NCBI GenBank assembly: GCA_041390365.1
Contig: JAWKQB010000001.1
Coordinates: 1-64,000, forward strand
Source of the DNA: Syntrophotaleaceae bacterium
Lineage (GTDB): Bacteria; Desulfobacterota; Desulfuromonadia; Desulfuromonadales; Syntrophotaleaceae
Length of the DNA stretch: 64,000 nucleotides
Direction of reading: 5' to 3'
Each line of letters opens with the position of its first letter. Position 1 is the stretch's first letter. The notes under the pieces were generated by a model that made no database searches, was not told where the DNA came from, and saw only the letters and a list, made by a program, of their open reading frames with translations. Shown piece after piece: positions 43,136 through 51,890 of the stretch. Both the position numbers and the translations under genes were made by a program.

Positions 43136-44866
43136 TTAGAAGTTCCAGAATTCGTCGATTTCTTCGCCGGTGAAATCCCAGAGCGCGTTGTGGGGCGGAA
43201 CGGGCTCGTACTCGAAGAATTCGGGGAGACGGTCGTCGGCGTTGGTGAAGCCGGCGGCGTCGTTGAAGGCCTTTTCGGTCTTCAGGATGTACTTGCCGAG
43301 GTTCACGACATCGTCACCGGTGAGGCTGATGCCGTAGCGGGCGTTGATCATGTCGATCAGAGCCGGCAGACACTCGGGAATGTCCAGCGCCGGGAAGGCG
43401 ATGAAGATGCACATACCGGTGCTGTCAACAGCAGCGGTGGCGATGGACAGGTTGCGGGACAGTTCCACCTGGCCATCCTTCTTCAGCGGATCGACGTGGC
43501 CGCCGACCTGCAGAATGTTGGTGGCGATGGAGTAACCGGCAGTGTGGTCGGCACCCATGGTCGAGGTGGCGTAGGTGATGCCGATACCCTTGACCGAGCG
43601 GGGGTCGTAAGCCGGGATGCCCTGGCCCTTGACCACCGGTACGCGGCGCAGACCGTAGGCCTGGCCAACGGAAGCGGTGCCGTTGCCGAGGATGCGGCCA
43701 AGCGGGGTGGCTTTGCCGATTTCCTCGTTCATAACACGCAGGGTTTCTTTGCCGTCACCCCAGGGAATGACGCCGGCTTCCATGGCCACGGCGATCAGCA
43801 CGGCACCTTCGATGGAGTCGATGCCGATGTTGTCCATGGCGTTGTCGATGCGGGCGCAGTCGTCGAGGCTTTCGATCATGCAGTTGATGCCCAGACCCCA
43901 GACGGTTTCGTATTCGAAACCGGAGGTGATGTACTCTTTGTTTTCATCAACATAAACCTGGGAGCACTGGATGATGCAGCCGGCATGGCAGCCGTGCTTG
44001 GTGTGACCGCCACGGCTGGAGATCACATCGTGCATGGTTTCGCCGGACACCTTGTCGTGGTGCTCGCAGGAGCCGTACTTGAAGTTCTTGGTCGGCAGAC
44101 CACCGGCTTCGTTCAGGATGTTGATCAGAACGTTGGTGCCGTAGGTGGGCAGACCTTCGCCGGTAACCGGGTGATCCAGCATCGCCTTGGCGAAAACCTT
44201 GGCGGCTGCGCGGAACTTCTCGGGATCGGCGATTTCAACGCGCTTGCCGGCGCTGTCGTCGATGGTGATGCACTTCACGCCCTTGGAGCCCATGACGGCG
44301 CCCAGACCGCCGCGGCCGTGGCTGCGGATCTTGTGGTCGGGATCTTTCACGGAGATGTTGGCGGCGGCCATGCGCTCTTCACCAGGAATACCGATGGTGC
44401 AGACGCCGATTTTCGGGCCGTATTTCTCTTCCATAGCGGCGATGACGTCGAAGTTCTGCTTGCCTTTGAGAGCGGAAGCATCGTGGAAGGTGACGCCGTC
44501 GTTGTTGACATGGAGTTCGTACCACTTGCCTTCAGCGGGCTGGCCTTCGATGATCATGGCCTTGATGCCGAGTTTGGCGAACTGCTGGGCGCTGGTGCCG
44601 CCGGCATTGGATTCCTTGATGGTGCCGGTGAGGGGGCTCTTGGCGCCGGCGGACATACGGCCGGACTGGGCGGCGGGGGTGCCGGTCAGCAGGCCGGGAG
44701 CGAACACAAGCTTGTTGTTAGGACCCAGGGGATGGCAGGTCGGGGGAACTTCAGCCGCCACGATGGTGGAGGTCAGGCCGCGGCCGCCGAGGCCGGCCCA
44801 GGCAGCGGGAACTTCCTCGATCTTGCAGGTCAGGTCCTTCATGTTGACGCGGAAAATTCTGTTCAT
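43136..44866 (-). CDS. aor: Aldehyde:ferredoxin oxidoreductase (tungsten type)
   Basis: A 576-residue enzyme that oxidises aldehydes to acids (or reduces acids) with ferredoxin through a bis-pterin tungsten cofactor. Family segments: RIFRVNMKDLTCKIEEVP, LGGRGL, GRMSAGAKSPLTGTIKESNAGG, GRGGLGAVMGSKGVKCI. The [4Fe-4S] ligands are likely C293, C297, C301 (HGCHAGCIIQC) and C486 (STGMCIF). GGGAGG precedes ATG 44866. It is preceded by a Moco/W-cofactor-type riboswitch and followed by a MoaD-like gene, consistent with cofactor-linked expression. Confidence 0.95.
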   Translation of the reverse strand: MNRIFRVNMKDLTCKIEEVPAAWAGLGGRGLTSTIVAAEVPPTCHPLGPNNKLVFAPGLLTGTPAAQSGRMSAGAKSPLTGTIKESNAGGTSAQQFAKLGIKAMIIEGQPAEGKWYELHVNNDGVTFHDASALKGKQNFDVIAAMEEKYGPKIGVCTIGIPGEERMAAANISVKDPDHKIRSHGRGGLGAVMGSKGVKCITIDDSAGKRVEIADPEKFRAAAKVFAKAMLDHPVTGEGLPTYGTNVLINILNEAGGLPTKNFKYGSCEHHDKVSGETMHDVISSRGGHTKHGCHAGCIIQCSQVYVDENKEYITSGFEYETVWGLGINCMIESLDDCARIDNAMDNIGIDSIEGAVLIAVAMEAGVIPWGDGKETLRVMNEEIGKATPLGRILGNGTASVGQAYGLRRVPVVKGQGIPAYDPRSVKGIGITYATSTMGADHTAGYSIATNILQVGGHVDPLKKDGQVELSRNLSIATAAVDSTGMCIFIAFPALDIPECLPALIDMINARYGISLTGDDVVNLGKYILKTEKAFNDAAGFTNADDRLPEFFEYEPVPPHNALWDFTGEEIDEFWNF

Positions 44867-44933
44867 GTTTTTGTTTCCTCCCAATGGTCTTGCTTTTGGA
44901 ATGGTTCCGGGGTGTAAATCTCCTTTCCAAAAT

Positions 44934-45012
44934 GGGAGGCGCCGCTGTTTCCAGCGGAACCCGTTGGCCTGTCACCATAAGGACCTTCCCAGTAGGTATC
45001 CAGGCTCGGAGA
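44934..45012 (-). ncRNA. Molybdenum/tungsten cofactor (Moco-type) riboswitch
   Basis: Read on the minus strand, the element starts CTCCGAGCC (45011-45003) and ends GCCTCCC (44940-44934), the flanking conserved motifs of the Moco RNA. Between them are a GGTGAC segment and the hairpin CCGCTGGAAACAGCGG with its GGAAAC core. It lies 68 nt before the aor start. Association with a tungsten aldehyde oxidoreductase suggests the tungsten-cofactor-responding variety, but ligand choice cannot be read by eye. Confidence 0.85.
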
Positions 45013-45272
45013 TTGGGACTGTGCAAAAAGGATTGAACATCAGCTTTTCAAAGATCTAGAACCGCGTTATATCAAAAGCCCAAAAAATTATCAACACTAT
45101 TCGTTTCCCGGAACCATGTCTGCTATCGGCCGTCCCGGAGAACTGTTTCTGTAACTTTAATCATGGCCGAATAATGGGGCTTTTCCTAAAAAAGTATATC
45201 AGAAAAGGGAATCAGATGAAAAGGAGGGAAAACAGGTTTTTAGTAAAATTTCCTACTACTGGTTGGTTCAGG
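45013..45272. other. Intergenic region upstream of the Moco-type riboswitch
   Basis: About 260 bp between the riboswitch and the stop of the von Willebrand gene. It is AT-rich and should contain the aor promoter. No gene, repeat or clear terminator is visible. Confidence 0.4.
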
Positions 45273-46286
45273 TCAAAGAAGCCGATATCCCAGGTAGAAG
45301 AGCAGTCCGAATACGAGAAAAAGTGGTGAAAGTTCGACCCGCTGCAGCTTTCGGGGAGCTTTCTGTAAGTGTTCGGCATTGACGGCGGCGAGGCGCCCGG
45401 GCAGGATCCGGATCAACTCTTCGGCGGAGGTTTCTTCATATCTCCAATACCCTCCGCCTGTGGCCTCGGCAATTTCCCGCAAAGATCTTTCCTCCAGCCG
45501 GGTTTGCAGATAGTCGCCCGAGCTGTCGGTGTAGAATCCCTGAATCCCTGGAAGTCCCGGTCGGCGGATCGGCAGGTAAGCGTCCTCGGCCCGGCCGATG
45601 CCCACGGTAAATACGGGGATCCGTTGGCCCGTTGCCGCCAGTTCCCTCAGCTCGGAAATACGGTTTTCCGTGTCCTCGCCGTCGGAGATCAAAACGATGC
45701 CGCCGACCGGGCTTTCCGCGGACTCGATCATATCCCGTCCGGTCTCCAGTGCGGCCGCCAGATTGCTGCCCGATTCCGTCAATTCGGCCAGGTTTGTATG
45801 CCGAACCATGTAGCGTAAAAAACCCTGGTCCCGGGTCGGAGCCGTCACCTCGATGCCGTTTTTGGCGAAAAAGAAGAGTCCGGCTCTTTCCCCTGTCAGT
45901 TCCCCGAAAAGTTCTTCAGCGAGGTGGGCGGAAACATCCAGCCGATTGATCGGCACGGCGGAACCGGAAAAACTTTCAGGAGCGGACACATCTTCCGCCA
46001 GCATCGATTTGCTGACATCGATGCCGACCGCCACCACCAAGTCCCGCTGTGGATCAGCACCGAGGTACGTCAGCACTCTAGGCGAGGCCAGAGCGGTGAC
46101 CAGGCTGAGGGTGGCCAGGACAACGGCGAAAATACCGGCTATGGTGCGCCGACGGACCGAGACTGCCGCCTGCCGGCCGAAGGCGTTGGCCAGCAGCATC
46201 GCGTGGCGGCCGGCCCCGAGGGTCGGTATCAGGAGGCAGGGGACGAGGAGCAGCAGCCAGAAGAAGCGGGGTTCTGCGAAATCCAT
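45273..46286 (-). CDS. Von Willebrand-domain membrane protein (BatB-like)
   Basis: A 337-residue protein. Two N-terminal helices (about 8-25, 47-68) and one C-terminal helix (about 320-337) anchor a vWA domain facing the periplasm. The MIDAS motif is DVSKSM, with downstream SGSNLAAAL and LISDGEDTE. It is the last gene of a six-gene MoxR-DUF58-vWA operon of the kind called aerotolerance (Bat) in Bacteroidetes, which is linked to envelope stress or protein complex maturation. Confidence 0.88.
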   Translation of the reverse strand: MDFAEPRFFWLLLLVPCLLIPTLGAGRHAMLLANAFGRQAAVSVRRRTIAGIFAVVLATLSLVTALASPRVLTYLGADPQRDLVVAVGIDVSKSMLAEDVSAPESFSGSAVPINRLDVSAHLAEELFGELTGERAGLFFFAKNGIEVTAPTRDQGFLRYMVRHTNLAELTESGSNLAAALETGRDMIESAESPVGGIVLISDGEDTENRISELRELAATGQRIPVFTVGIGRAEDAYLPIRRPGLPGIQGFYTDSSGDYLQTRLEERSLREIAEATGGGYWRYEETSAEELIRILPGRLAAVNAEHLQKAPRKLQRVELSPLFLVFGLLFYLGYRLL

Positions 46287-46294
46287 GGGCCGTC

Positions 46295-47107
46295 CTACTT
46301 TTCCACCCGGGTTTCCAGGGGAACTCCTGGAGAAAAGCCGGGCACCTCGGGGATGAAGGTCTGCAACTGCTCGCGGATCTCCACGGGATCGGTGGCGGCA
46401 AGATCGGACAGTCCCGTTTTGCGCTGCTCGCCGATCCCGACGATCAGTTCCAGATTCCAGCGAGGCAGAATTCGATGCAGGGAGGAAAGACTGACCCGGT
46501 CCACCTGCCGGATCGCCAGTTTGTAATCATCCAGGGCATCGGACAGGAACTTGGCGGCTTTCCCGCTGTCCTCCTCGAAATAGAGCTGGCTGTAGGCCAA
46601 CAGTACGGAGACGTTTCCGCGCAAGTTGTGCACTCGCCAAGACAGAGTCAGGGGAGGGGCCGGCTCCTGCTCCAGCACCCTGGTTGCGTCATCCCGCAGC
46701 GCCAGCAGATCCCGGTGGAGAACCTGCAGCAGCTCACCGGCTTGGGCTTGCAGATACCGGTTTTCCAGGGCGGCCGCGACCCGGTCGAACTGACCGATCG
46801 CCATCTGCCACTGCCGGTAAAGCTCCAGGTAGTCGGCTTCCGGCAGCTGGAGGCCGAGACGGCTGGCTTCCACGCTCAGATTAGGCTCAGGAGGAGGTCC
46901 GTCCTGGCGGAACATGGCAGTCAGGTCCCGGTTCAGATTTTGCAGCTGATGCCGCTCGCCCGCCGCCTGTTGCCAGCCGAGAGTGCCGGCGATGACCAGA
47001 AACAGGCCGGCGAGGCCGAGCAGGATAACCAGGGTTAGCGGCCAGTTTCGAAGCGGCCCGGGATGCGACCTTGGGAAAAGCGGTTTTTTTCGTCCCTTGA
47101 TTATCAT
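46295..47107 (-). CDS. Membrane-anchored helical protein of unknown function
   Basis: A 270-residue protein. A basic N-terminus and one membrane helix (about 24-46) are followed by a mostly alpha-helical, Leu/Gln-rich domain (about 50-245). Position between two vWA genes, with 3- and 8-bp gaps, shows it belongs to the MoxR operon. In other such operons a gene in this place is variable; I do not recognise this one. The topology predicts a periplasmic helical domain that could scaffold the vWA proteins. Confidence 0.7.
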   Translation of the reverse strand: MIIKGRKKPLFPRSHPGPLRNWPLTLVILLGLAGLFLVIAGTLGWQQAAGERHQLQNLNRDLTAMFRQDGPPPEPNLSVEASRLGLQLPEADYLELYRQWQMAIGQFDRVAAALENRYLQAQAGELLQVLHRDLLALRDDATRVLEQEPAPPLTLSWRVHNLRGNVSVLLAYSQLYFEEDSGKAAKFLSDALDDYKLAIRQVDRVSLSSLHRILPRWNLELIVGIGEQRKTGLSDLAATDPVEIREQLQTFIPEVPGFSPGVPLETRVEK

Positions 47108-47110
47108 GGC

Positions 47111-48223
47111 CTAGATTCTCCTGTAGCCGGGCAGGGTACGCATCCCGGTGTGGATGAGGATCAACAGCAGGGCCGCGAGAATTAACCAGTTCCGGGTCCA
47201 GAGGGGCTGCACGGACACCCGGACCAGCAGGCGGTTGCTTTCCAGATCGTCGATCTCCTTATAGACTTCCCGGACCTGACCGGGATCAAAATCACGGGAC
47301 AGAGGAAAAATTCTGCCGACGTTCCCATCGCCGCCGGAAAAAGTCATGGCTTCCTCCACCGCCTCGTCCACCTGGCCGCCGACGGCAATGATGTAGAAGC
47401 GGATCCCGAGGGTCTTCATCAGAGTGATGAGATTGACCAGGTTCGGCAAGCCGGCCTGTCCGGTATGAGCCCGCAGCCGCGGCTCGATGCGCCCGTCCGT
47501 GAACAGGATGACAGCCATGCCGGTACCAAAATCGACCTTTTTCAACTTGGCGGGGACATCCAGCAGGGTTCCCGGTTCGCCGAGAAGGAAGGTCCGCAGA
47601 TCTGCCAGTTCATCGGGAGTCAGCCGATTCTCCTCCGGAAGCATGGAGAGGAACACCGAGATTGCAAGCCAGACGGCTTCCGAGGCATTGGTGCCGCCCC
47701 CGGCCCCCAGCTCCCGGTAGATGCGGGATCTATTCTTGCTACGCACCAGTTCCAGTTTTCTTTTCAGCAGCTCCCGGTCGAAAGTCAGTGGGGAAAGCAG
47801 GCGGGCGAAACTGGAAAAGGCCACCAACCCGATATAATCCCCCGGCTGGCGCAGTTCGATAAAGGTTTCCAGCCCGTCAAGAGCCACATCGCCAACGGTC
47901 CGGTCCGATTGTCGCCCGGCCTGCCGCATCATGGAGCCGGACAGGTCGAGGGTCAGCATGATCCATTTCGACTCGATGAACTCCTCGACTGTTTTTCGCG
48001 CAAAGCCCGGATTGGCGAGAGCGAGGCAGAGCAGGATGAGCGCCACCGAGCAGAGCAAGGTTTCGTAATGTGTCTTCCAAAACCCTGGCTGGATCCCCCG
48101 AAGATGATCGCCGACGTTCGGGAAGGGCAGCTTTTTCCTCGCCCGGCTGCTCAGCCAGGGCAGACCGGGCAGCAACAACAGCAGCAGCAGGGCGTAGGGG
48201 TATTGCAGCTCGATTTCGGGCAT
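47111..48223 (-). CDS. Von Willebrand-domain membrane protein (BatA-like)
   Basis: A 370-residue protein with two N-terminal helices (about 8-26, 58-75), a vWA domain with perfect MIDAS DLSGSM, GGTNASEAV and LFTDGRIEP, and a C-terminal helix (about 345-362). An insertion (about 190-230) around FLLGEPGTLLDVPAKLKK enlarges the vWA domain. It pairs with the BatB-like protein three genes on. It starts 9 bp after the preceding gene. Confidence 0.88.
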   Translation of the reverse strand: MPEIELQYPYALLLLLLLPGLPWLSSRARKKLPFPNVGDHLRGIQPGFWKTHYETLLCSVALILLCLALANPGFARKTVEEFIESKWIMLTLDLSGSMMRQAGRQSDRTVGDVALDGLETFIELRQPGDYIGLVAFSSFARLLSPLTFDRELLKRKLELVRSKNRSRIYRELGAGGGTNASEAVWLAISVFLSMLPEENRLTPDELADLRTFLLGEPGTLLDVPAKLKKVDFGTGMAVILFTDGRIEPRLRAHTGQAGLPNLVNLITLMKTLGIRFYIIAVGGQVDEAVEEAMTFSGGDGNVGRIFPLSRDFDPGQVREVYKEIDDLESNRLLVRVSVQPLWTRNWLILAALLLILIHTGMRTLPGYRRI

Positions 48224-48232
48224 GAAAGGATT

Positions 48233-49921
48233 CTATCCTTGCCTGGTCGATTCGGTGCGGCCGCTTGCCAGCTTCAATATCAGGTCCTGCGTCCGGTCGA
48301 GAAGCGGTTGAACCCGTTCGGCGGCCAGAGGTGCCCCGGCCAGAAGATGGTCGATGTCGCGCAGCACGAGTCCGATCTGATCACGCTCGGCCTCCGTCAG
48401 ACGGTTTTCCAATCGGCGTAAAAAGAAGGAGTGACTGCCGCCCCGCTCATCGGGAGGAATTCCGGCAATTTCCCCCACATAGTCTTTCAAGTCCATACCA
48501 AAGACGGCCCATTCCCAAAGCTCCATGGCCCCCGCATCCTGCCTTGCCCGCGTGAGCAGACGGTTCCGCAATTCTTTGCGTCGCAGGTTTTCCAGTCCGT
48601 TTTCTTCCGGAACCTGGCGCCGGTTCAACCGCAACCAGCCGGCTCCGGCGGATGCCAGCAATAGCAGTCCGAGTACGGTCATGAACCGGGCCGTGTTTAG
48701 CCTTCCGGTAAGGCCGGGCAAGGACAGGGGCGTGGGCGCGGGGGGGGAGGGAACGCGCAGTTGATAGTTGCCGGGGGTGTCTGGAATCAGCGATGCGATC
48801 TGCAATGAAGTGGACGGAGCGCTTACGGAGAGAACCCTGCGATCGGAGCCCTCGTCGCGACTATCCCTGTAATAGACCGGAATCGCGGGCAGGTCGACCT
48901 TGCCCGGAGTATAGATCACTAGGGTTCCGGTCAAAGTGATCGGGCTGCGGCTCAGATCGACTCCGGTAAGAGGACGATCGTAATTCACCTCGTACAGATT
49001 CCGGAAAATACCGCCCGGTTTCAGGTCCAGATTGGCCAGAGTGGCCGATTCGATCCGGATGCCTTTTCTGAAGCGGATTTCAAGGCGAAAGGGGATCGGG
49101 GTGCCGGTCAGGGCACCGTAAGTATCCGTTTTGAACAAAATTGCGACAGGCGGTTCGAGCTTCAGCAGACGGGGAACGGCAGAGACCACTCCGAGATCCT
49201 GCGCCAGCATCACGGCAGCCCGCCATGGAGCGCGGCGGCAGGGATCAATCCGCACCAGTACGGTGTCGCCATTTTCCGCTTCGGCAGGTTCCATGGCACC
49301 GGCTGCGGCGAGCAGTTGCCGGCGCTCTTCTGCTAGAGTTACCGCCTTCCAGACGACTTCGATGATTTCGGGCGGCCTGTGGAGCTCACCGCCTATGCGC
49401 CATACGGGTTGAATGAAGCGGACTTCGGGATCGTTTTCCAGCCGGTCCATCAGGGTGCCAAAGGTCTGGTTGGTCAGCCCCTGTTGCAGCCGGTAGAGAA
49501 TCTGGGCCGTGGCATCGGGCGACTCGAGCCGATAGTCGAAAAATTCGGCATAACGTTCATCGAAAGGTTTTTCCGCCCCATCCGACCGGTCCGGCTGATC
49601 CGGCTGATCCGGCTGATCCGGCTGATCCGGCTGATCCGGCTGGTCCGATGGGTCCGATGGGTCCGATGGGTCCGACTTCTCCTCAAAAGTCACGACCAGC
49701 CAGTCGTGGGAAACTTCGGGAACGACCCGCTGGCCTTGCCGATCGAAAAACCAGGGATCGTCGTGAGCGTTGTCCCAGACAAAGTCGAAGCAGGATGGCT
49801 CGCTTTCGGGCAGCGTGGCCAGGGGGTCCTGAGCCGGAGCAGTCCCACTCTGAAGCAGGAAAAGCAGCAGCGTCAGAACCTGTATCTTGCGGGCTTTCGA
49901 TTTTCTGGGACAAGCGGACAT
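48233..49921 (-). CDS. Exported protein with membrane helix in MoxR/Bat operon
   Basis: A 562-residue protein with signal peptide (core LTLLLFLLQSG, cut near APAQ). After about 60 residues a low-complexity tract of SDP and QPD triplets (about 70-108) is encoded by a 9-bp microsatellite. A central beta-rich region and a membrane helix (about 425-445) follow, then a cytoplasmic domain ending in Arg-rich helices, a layout resembling BatD-type proteins. AAGGAA lies before ATG 49921. The microsatellite length could vary between strains without frameshift. Confidence 0.75.
   Translation of the reverse strand: MSACPRKSKARKIQVLTLLLFLLQSGTAPAQDPLATLPESEPSCFDFVWDNAHDDPWFFDRQGQRVVPEVSHDWLVVTFEEKSDPSDPSDPSDQPDQPDQPDQPDQPDQPDRSDGAEKPFDERYAEFFDYRLESPDATAQILYRLQQGLTNQTFGTLMDRLENDPEVRFIQPVWRIGGELHRPPEIIEVVWKAVTLAEERRQLLAAAGAMEPAEAENGDTVLVRIDPCRRAPWRAAVMLAQDLGVVSAVPRLLKLEPPVAILFKTDTYGALTGTPIPFRLEIRFRKGIRIESATLANLDLKPGGIFRNLYEVNYDRPLTGVDLSRSPITLTGTLVIYTPGKVDLPAIPVYYRDSRDEGSDRRVLSVSAPSTSLQIASLIPDTPGNYQLRVPSPPAPTPLSLPGLTGRLNTARFMTVLGLLLLASAGAGWLRLNRRQVPEENGLENLRRKELRNRLLTRARQDAGAMELWEWAVFGMDLKDYVGEIAGIPPDERGGSHSFFLRRLENRLTEAERDQIGLVLRDIDHLLAGAPLAAERVQPLLDRTQDLILKLASGRTESTRQG
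49590..49677. repeat. Coding 9-bp microsatellite
   Basis: Five exact CTGATCCGG units, a degenerate CTGGTCCGA and three GTCCGATGG-type units in tandem within the preceding gene. Being a multiple of three, length changes add or remove Gln-Pro-Asp or Ser-Asp-Pro triplets. Confidence 0.9.
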
Positions 49922-49956
49922 GATTGAAATTCCTTTGCTTTCAACAGATCGGGGGG

Positions 49957-50823
49957 TCATACGCGGGCTGCCAGGCGACGGGCAAACAGCTGGTTGACCT
50001 TTTCCTGTACGTTATCGCGACCGACGACGATCACGGTCGAATCGATCCCGGCGGCGGCCAGCTTTGTGATTTTTTCAAACTGCCGGCGACGCATGGCCGC
50101 AGCGTATTCTTCCCTGCGGCCGAGGTCCAGATCGAGGGTGGCACCGCTTTCCAGGTCGCGGATGCGCAGCTGTCCGTCGCTGATCTCCGGCAGACGCTCC
50201 TCCGCCTGTTCCAGGATCTGCAACGCCAGCATCTCGTGGTTCGGTGTGCGCCCCGCGGCCGCCGCCTCCAGGACACTGCCGAGGCCGTCGATATTGCCAT
50301 CGAAATCGGACAGGATCGCTCCCAGACAGCCCGGCATCCGTTTGACCAGAAATTCCACAGCGGGTCGGAGATCTGTTCGGCGGCAGCGCACGGTCACGGC
50401 TTTGCGCAGGAGGGCGGAAAGCTTGTGAAACTGCCGCGAGGCGGCGCTGGATGCATGATATTCCAGAACCCGGTCGGCGTAAAACAGCAGGCCGCAGGGC
50501 TGGTTTTTCTGCAACGCAGCCCACGCCAGACTTTCGGCGATATCCAGTGCCAGAGGCAGCTTCCCACCGAATTTCATGGACGGACTGAGATCGATCAGCA
50601 GCATCAGGTTGAAGGCGCTGTCCCGGAGGAACTCGCGGACATACAGTTCTTTCGTGCGAGCGACCGCCTTCCAGTCGATATGGCGATAACTGTCCCCGGG
50701 ACGATACTTGCGCAACCCCCAGAATTCGTAACCGGTGCCTTTTTCCTGTCCGGACCAGTCCCCCGCCATGGAGTGTCCGGGAGGGAATTTGGGTTGAATG
50801 AAAAAGCGGTATCTGGGGTTCAT
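49957..50823 (-). CDS. DUF58 protein
   Basis: A 288-residue protein with the DUF58 block GTGYEFWGLRKYRPGDSYRHIDWKAVARTKELYVREF and a partial vWA-like fold around LMLLIDLSPSM. DUF58 proteins regularly accompany MoxR ATPases and vWA proteins. The start overlaps the moxR stop by 4 bp. Confidence 0.92.
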   Translation of the reverse strand: MNPRYRFFIQPKFPPGHSMAGDWSGQEKGTGYEFWGLRKYRPGDSYRHIDWKAVARTKELYVREFLRDSAFNLMLLIDLSPSMKFGGKLPLALDIAESLAWAALQKNQPCGLLFYADRVLEYHASSAASRQFHKLSALLRKAVTVRCRRTDLRPAVEFLVKRMPGCLGAILSDFDGNIDGLGSVLEAAAAGRTPNHEMLALQILEQAEERLPEISDGQLRIRDLESGATLDLDLGRREEYAAAMRRRQFEKITKLAAAGIDSTVIVVGRDNVQEKVNQLFARRLAARV

Positions 50824-51833
50824 TCGGCTCCCTTCCCGGTGTCCCGGTCATAAGGGGGCGTGGCGGCGATGATGTCCTGCAGCAGCATGCCTGGTGTCAC
50901 CTTCTCCAAGATGGCCGCGTCGCTGAGAATCATCCGGTGGCCGAGAACCGCTTTCGCACAGGCGTCCACATCTTCAAAGGATACGTACTCCCGCCCCTGC
51001 AGAAAGGCGTACCCCTTGCAGAAAGAGATCAGGTGTTCTCCCCCCCGCGGGGAGGCTCCGATCCAGATGTATTTGGCGACTTCGGGCAGGGCTTGCGGGC
51101 GGTTCGGGCGGGTGGCCAGGCAGATGCGCAGGATATAGTCGATGACCGGGGAGGTCAGGCGGACATGCCGGGCCACATGATCCCGGATGGCCACAGCTTC
51201 GGCCGGTTCCATAAGCTTTGGTACCGATTTCTGCAGTTCGGTGAAGTTGCCGCATTTCTTGGCGAGCAGTTGCGCTTCATCTTCACGGGCGGGATAGGAG
51301 ATATCGACCTTGGCAATGAAGCGATCGAGCTGGGCCTCCGAAAGCGGGTAGGTGCCGAGTTGCTCGACCGGGTTCATGGTGGCCAGCACCATGAAGGGAT
51401 CGGGCAGTTGATACTGATCCCGGTCGATGCTGACGGTTTTTTCCTGCATGGCTTCCAGCAGGGCCGACTGGACTTTGGGCGCCGCCCGGTTGATTTCGTC
51501 GGCCAGCAGGATGTTGCAGAACACCGGGCCTTCCCGGAAAACGAAATCGCCGGTGGCCTCGTTGTAAACCGTAGTTCCGGTGATGTCGCCGGGGAGCTTG
51601 TCGGGGGTGAACTGGATCCGTTTGAATACTCCCCCCATGGTCCGGGCGAAAGTGGCCACTGTCAGGCTTTTGGCCAGGCCGGGAACCCCTTCCAGCAGAA
51701 TATGGCCGCCGGCCAGCAGGGTGCAGAGGATGGACCGAATCATCTCCTGCTGGCCGATGATCACCTTGCCGATCTCGAGCTCCATGCGCTGAACAAGAGC
51801 GCGGTAATGTTCAGTCAAGTCGGGAGAGAGCAT
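50820..51833 (-). CDS. MoxR-family AAA+ ATPase
   Basis: A 337-residue ATPase. Walker A is GVPGLAKS, Walker B ILLADEINRA, sensor ATMNPVEQLGTYPL and the C-terminal lid GASPRGGEHLISFCKGYAFLQGREYVSFEDV. MoxR proteins act as chaperone-like regulators of complexes with vWA partners, which follow in the operon. It is first gene; the promoter lies in the 57-bp gap behind the corrinoid-uptake operon, within or next to a 9-bp repeat. Confidence 0.95.
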   Translation of the reverse strand: MLSPDLTEHYRALVQRMELEIGKVIIGQQEMIRSILCTLLAGGHILLEGVPGLAKSLTVATFARTMGGVFKRIQFTPDKLPGDITGTTVYNEATGDFVFREGPVFCNILLADEINRAAPKVQSALLEAMQEKTVSIDRDQYQLPDPFMVLATMNPVEQLGTYPLSEAQLDRFIAKVDISYPAREDEAQLLAKKCGNFTELQKSVPKLMEPAEAVAIRDHVARHVRLTSPVIDYILRICLATRPNRPQALPEVAKYIWIGASPRGGEHLISFCKGYAFLQGREYVSFEDVDACAKAVLGHRMILSDAAILEKVTPGMLLQDIIAATPPYDRDTGKGAE

Positions 51834-51847
51834 GTGATTTTCCTTAT

Positions 51848-51874
51848 GGGTCCTATACGTCCTATGGGTCCTAT
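51848..51874. repeat. GGGTCCTAT 9-bp tandem repeat
   Basis: GGGTCCTAT, ACGTCCTAT and GGGTCCTAT in tandem, between moxR and the ABC permease gene. The same unit forms the palindrome at 18843-18875. Confidence 0.85.
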
Positions 51875-51890
51875 GAAATCAAAAAACGTC

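Noticed and set aside
43190..44917. Open frame of 575 codons on the plus strand
   Set aside because: Antisense shadow of the aldehyde oxidoreductase gene.
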